Shown here piece after piece: positions 28,632 through 29,297 of a stretch of DNA of 29,297 nt (position 1 is the stretch's first letter; each line of letters begins with the position of its first letter). Location of the stretch: IMG/VR virus record IMGVR_UViG_3300042293_000805, positions 1 to 29,297 of that record. One strand, 5' to 3'. The stretch is from a virus. The translations under genes were made by a program, and so were the position numbers. The notes under the pieces were generated by a model. That model saw only the letters and a list, made by a program, of their open reading frames with translations, did no database searches and had not been told where the DNA came from.

Positions 28632-29297
28632 TTACTTTTTAGGTGCAGTTCTAAACTGGCTAGTAACGTCATGATTTTTTTCATCATAGACTTTGAAGTT
28701 ACTTTTGCCACTAACAATACGCATTACACCTTTATGAGAAACAGCTGTTCCTTTTTTCTTCATGCCTTTATCCGTGAAACTAATCTTGAATAGCTTTTTC
28801 TTGTGCTTTACTATAGATTCTTGCAGTTGTGGACGTGCAACTTCTTGTTCAGCCTGTCTTTGGGTCATCATTTGGATACCATATGAATCTGTGGTAAGAG
28901 TTCCACCATAGTTTGGGGTCTCAGTTGTTTTATTTTTCTTTTTCTTTTTGGAAATGTTTTCGGGATCTGTTGTGTCTGTTGTGTCTGTAAGGGGAGCAGG
29001 AATAGTTGCAGTCGGAGGTGGGGGCGGCATAGTAGGGGGAGCAGCTTCGCCTAGCGTCTTTTTTTCAATCCTACCATTTTCTCCTACTTCTTTTTCTTCT
29101 TTCTCTCCTAATCGTCCAAGTCTTCTTCCAACTTCATTTCCAGCCGCAGTAGCTGCTGCTCTAGTTCCAGCTCTCAATGCCATTGCTCCTAATCCCCTAG
29201 CAGCAGCACCGCCAACAGCAGCAGCAGCAGGAGTAGCTATAGTAGCAGCAGCTGTGGTAGCAGCAGCGCCAGCAGCAGCACCGCCAGCAGCAGCACC
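28632..29297 (-). CDS. Ala/Gly-rich low-complexity protein (5' partial)
   Basis: The frame is open to the right edge of the window with no stop, so the start lies beyond 29297; ATG 29183 is internal. The visible part begins with an Ala/Gly tract (GAAAGGAAAGAAATTAAAT) and then a charged stretch. A Pro/Thr-rich linker follows (PPTMPPPPPTATIPAPLTDT), then a poly-Lys run. The C-terminal ~65 residues form a basic small domain (HKKKLFKISFTDKGMKKKGT; VSGKSNFKVYDEKNHDVTSQ). No family is recognised. The first part may be an amphipathic or membrane-active region of a virion protein. Confidence 0.65.
   Translation of the reverse strand, partial: GAAAGGAAAGAAATTAAATIATPAAAAVGGAAARGLGAMALRAGTRAAATAAGNEVGRRLGRLGEKEEKEVGENGRIEKKTLGEAAPPTMPPPPPTATIPAPLTDTTDTTDPENISKKKKKNKTTETPNYGGTLTTDSYGIQMMTQRQAEQEVARPQLQESIVKHKKKLFKISFTDKGMKKKGTAVSHKGVMRIVSGKSNFKVYDEKNHDVTSQFRTAPKK
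29196..29297 (-). repeat. GCT/GCA trinucleotide repeat region encoding Ala/Gly tract
   Basis: Interspersed GCT GCT GCT and GGC GGT units on the minus strand, seen as repeated gcagcagca on the plus strand up to the window edge. They encode AAAG-type repeats and may be prone to length change or assembly error. Confidence 0.6.

Noticed and set aside
1-29297. tRNA, CRISPR, insertion sequence or integrase
   Set aside because: No cloverleaf, regularly spaced repeats, transposase or integrase motifs were seen on either strand by reading.

Overview
The window looks like part of the genome of a T4-related tailed phage (myovirus type), probably a marine or freshwater one, infecting a Gram-negative host. 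Four things support this. The T4 replication core is present in T4 order: family B polymerase (43-like), UvsX, a small gene in the gene 40 position, DnaB-type helicase (41-like) and zinc-finger/TOPRIM primase (61-like). T4-type late promoter sequences of the form NATAAATA precede several genes. Repetitive low-complexity fibre genes resemble those of aquatic T4-like phages. The nucleotide-metabolism genes (dUTPase, ThyX, B12-dependent class II ribonucleotide reductase) are typical of such phages. The DNA is AT-rich. No tRNA, CRISPR array, insertion sequence or integrase was seen, and no stretch over 300 bases lacks a gene.

Layout. Positions 1-7976 (+) hold the late tail-fibre/adhesin cluster: about ten genes with shared N-terminal modules, a lectin-like LamG protein, and three consecutive proteins ending in a common DGG-type C-terminal tag. 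Positions 8004-17678 (+) hold an early operon from a near-consensus sigma-70 promoter whose predicted start point falls on the ATG of the dUTPase (leaderless): dUTPase, DUF1599-like protein, polymerase, UvsX, gene 40-position protein, helicase, primase, ThyX, RNR. Positions 17719-19155 (+) hold a trypsin-like secreted lipoprotein protease, a 28-residue membrane peptide and a RuvC-like resolvase.

From 19170 to the end everything reads leftward (-). At the convergence point there is a small ORF whose DNA contains a 17-base identity to the 3' end of bacterial 16S rRNA, with an orphan late promoter on the other strand. Then come a possible lysis pair (lipoprotein with a membrane segment, three-segment holin-like protein) and a block of probable head-internal proteins (20176-27506). 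That block includes a KxDG ligase-like protein, several small proteins with capsid-targeting-like N-termini, a membrane-anchored GAF-like protein and a 1098-residue nucleotidylyltransferase-HNH fusion. A two-gene early unit (PD-(D/E)XK exonuclease plus a small HTH protein) has its own apparently leaderless promoter and a hairpin terminator. The window ends inside an Ala/Gly-rich gene.

Together, the early genes make and protect nucleotides and copy and recombine DNA. The late genes build fibres and probably fill the head with enzymes for delivery. The most unusual items are the 16S-3'-end mimic, the leaderless early promoters, terminator-like hairpins inside coding regions, and the candidate set of packaged enzymes.
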